From NCBI GenBank assembly GCA_029974875.1, contig JARKQP010000307.1:1-5717 (forward strand): a stretch of 5,717 nt of DNA. The letters run 5' to 3'. The first letter of the stretch is position 1. Every line of letters starts with the position of its first letter. This document shows, in pieces, positions 4,191-5,717 of this stretch. Below the pieces are notes generated by a model. That model was not told where the DNA came from, searched no databases, and saw only the letters and a program-made list of their open reading frames with translations. Both the position numbers and the translations under genes were made by a program. Source of the stretch: Mobilitalea sp. GTDB lineage: Bacteria > Bacillota_A > Clostridia > Lachnospirales > Lachnospiraceae.

Positions 4191-5717
4191 ATGATATTTG
4201 GAGCAGTTTATCTCATAAGTTTTATTCTAAGTACAATTTTAACAATTTTTTTGCTAAGGGGCAGTAAAGCCGATATAACGAAAAGACTTTTGACAATGTC
4301 CCTATTGGTATCGTTCTGGCTTCTGATGGAGCTACTCAGCTTTGCTGCGCCGTTGAAATGGATCCTGGTATTCCAGAAATTAAAATATATAGGAGTGACC
4401 CTGGTGCCTCCGGTTTTTTTAATTACCGTACTCATCTTCAGCAAAAGGTATCAGCGGATCAGGCTGTCCCATAAAATTTTAATTTATTTTATACCTTTTC
4501 TTTCTCTTGTATCGATTGCTACAGGGCGCATACCCTATGTATTTTTAACAAATCCTGAAGTGTATTTCAATAATGGGGTACCGATTTTTGCATATACAAA
4601 AGATATCGGATTTCTGGTAAATACATTTTATTCTTATACGCTGATTCTCATTTCATGCTATTTGCTTTTAACAAGAGCCTTAGAATCGCCGAAGATTTAC
4701 CGTAAGCAAAGCATGTTTGTTTTCTTAGGATGTCTGGTATCTTTCATCATTAATGTGCTGTTTGTCACCCAAGAGATATTCCTTCTCCCTATCGATACTA
4801 CACCGGTGCTGATATTAATAACATTATCGGTATTTTATTGGGGAATATACCAGCTGCCCAAGGCGGTGATAGTACCATATGCCAGGGATATGGTCATAGA
4901 GAATATAAGGGATTTGCTGTTTGTGCTGGATAATGATGAATGTATTATTGATGTAAACCCCAGGGCACTGGAATTCCTCAGGAGGAAGGCGGACGAGGAA
5001 TTAAAGCAGCTGGATCATATCTCAAAATTAGTTGGTATGAGCATATACGATGTGGTCAAACACGTCCCCGGGGCTGAGAATATGTCCCTACCCTTGAATA
5101 AGGGGGAAGAGAATACAATCGTGCTGCAGGAGGAGGAGCGGAGCTTTTATTATAATATTAATGAAGAGGAAATCTATGACGCAGACCGGCGCAAGATTGG
5201 GAAGCTGTATCTGCTGCATGATATAACCCAAATTAAGGAACAGTTAAACAGCATGATGAAGCTGAACGGGGAGCTGCTAATCTCGGACAAAATCATAAAC
5301 GAAGCGATTGAGGGAATTGTCATAACGGATGCAGCCAATAGAATCATCCGCGCGAATGAATCAATGGTAAAAATGTCCGGTTATGCAAAGGAGGAGCTGA
5401 TCGGGAAGAATCCAAGACTCTTTAAATCAGATTACCATGATGAGCTATTTTACCGGCAGATGTGGGAGGAAATAGATATAAAGGGCTCCTGGGAGGGCGA
5501 GATTTGGGACAAGCGGAAAACAGGTGAGATTTACCCGAAATGGATGTCCATTACCGTAATAAAGAATTCGGAAGGTGCCGTAGCCAACTATATCGGAATT
5601 TCCTCAGACATGACAAAAATGAAAAAGGCAGAGCAGGATATCCATCTCCTGGCCTACTATGATTCCTTATCAGGACTGCCAAACAGGACATTGTTTTATG
5701 ACCGTTTAAATATGGCG
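4191..5717 (+). CDS. 7TM-PAS-PAS-GGDEF sensor, probable diguanylate cyclase (3' truncated by the window)
   Basis: The frame is open for 509 codons to the window end with no stop. Residues 1-221 contain seven hydrophobic segments (about 1-22, 33-53, 66-84, 94-112, 139-161, 173-193, 203-221), matching the 7TM sensor module found at the N-terminus of histidine kinases. A first PAS-like domain spans about 234-350 (RDLLFVLDNDECIIDVNPRA to LLHDITQIKEQ). A second, more typical PAS spans about 366-483 (EAIEGIVITDAANRIIRANE, then SGYAKEELIGKN, ending YIGISSDMTKMKKAE). HLLAYYDSLSGLPNRTLF from 485 is the characteristic beginning of a GGDEF domain, which makes c-di-GMP from GTP. The GGDEF signature and any EAL domain lie beyond the window, so activity is unproven. 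The start is forced: TAA at 4179-4181 is in frame upstream and 4191 is the first ATG. It lacks a ribosome binding site. The ligand is unknown; a membrane or small-molecule signal is inferred. Confidence 0.9.
   Translation, partial: MIFGAVYLISFILSTILTIFLLRGSKADITKRLLTMSLLVSFWLLMELLSFAAPLKWILVFQKLKYIGVTLVPPVFLITVLIFSKRYQRIRLSHKILIYFIPFLSLVSIATGRIPYVFLTNPEVYFNNGVPIFAYTKDIGFLVNTFYSYTLILISCYLLLTRALESPKIYRKQSMFVFLGCLVSFIINVLFVTQEIFLLPIDTTPVLILITLSVFYWGIYQLPKAVIVPYARDMVIENIRDLLFVLDNDECIIDVNPRALEFLRRKADEELKQLDHISKLVGMSIYDVVKHVPGAENMSLPLNKGEENTIVLQEEERSFYYNINEEEIYDADRRKIGKLYLLHDITQIKEQLNSMMKLNGELLISDKIINEAIEGIVITDAANRIIRANESMVKMSGYAKEELIGKNPRLFKSDYHDELFYRQMWEEIDIKGSWEGEIWDKRKTGEIYPKWMSITVIKNSEGAVANYIGISSDMTKMKKAEQDIHLLAYYDSLSGLPNRTLFYDRLNMA

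Noticed and set aside
4208..4444. A minus-strand 78-codon frame inside the 7TM region.
   Set aside because: It is antisense to a clear membrane-protein coding frame, with no supporting motif.

Overview
The window looks like the chromosome of a low-to-moderate GC Gram-positive anaerobe, most likely a Clostridia/Lachnospiraceae-type Firmicute. This is an inference from strong AGGAGG ribosome binding sites, sigma-A-type promoters, frequent AGA/AGG arginine codons, and the style of the SEDS, PBP and sensor proteins. No rRNA, tRNA, CRISPR array, insertion sequence or phage gene is visible.

Layout, all on the + strand. (1) 14-1690: a SEDS-family (FtsW/RodA/SpoVE) peptidoglycan glycosyltransferase with an extra three-helix N-terminal module and a long charged cytoplasmic tail. 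(2) 1628-1795: a tandem array of 31-bp units covering the 3' end of that gene and running on into the spacer. (3) 1849-3279: a class B penicillin-binding protein (transpeptidase) with all three active-site motifs. (4) 3280-3467: a spacer with a weak possible terminator and a good promoter. (5) 3468-3920: a Nudix hydrolase, followed by two hairpins, the second a convincing intrinsic terminator. (6) 3985-4190: a promoter, a phased direct repeat and a leader of about 150 nt containing very short ORFs. (7) 4191-5717: a 7TM-PAS-PAS-GGDEF sensor protein cut off by the window end.

Genes 1 and 3 form the classic SEDS/class B PBP pair: one polymerises glycan strands from lipid II and the other crosslinks them. 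They are probably co-transcribed, with any promoter upstream of the window. The Nudix gene and the sensor gene each appear to have their own promoter and to be independent units.

The most notable structure is the 31-bp repeat. Because 31 is not a multiple of 3, loss of one, two or three units at its left end would move the SEDS stop codon to different places. One outcome overlaps the PBP start and another lies three bases before it, so the array could act as a copy-number switch for tail length and translational coupling. The sensor gene is the second point of interest: its start has no Shine-Dalgarno sequence, lies just after a short ORF that has one, and shares an ATGA overlap with a second short ORF. 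I see no clear evidence of a wholly new multi-gene system.
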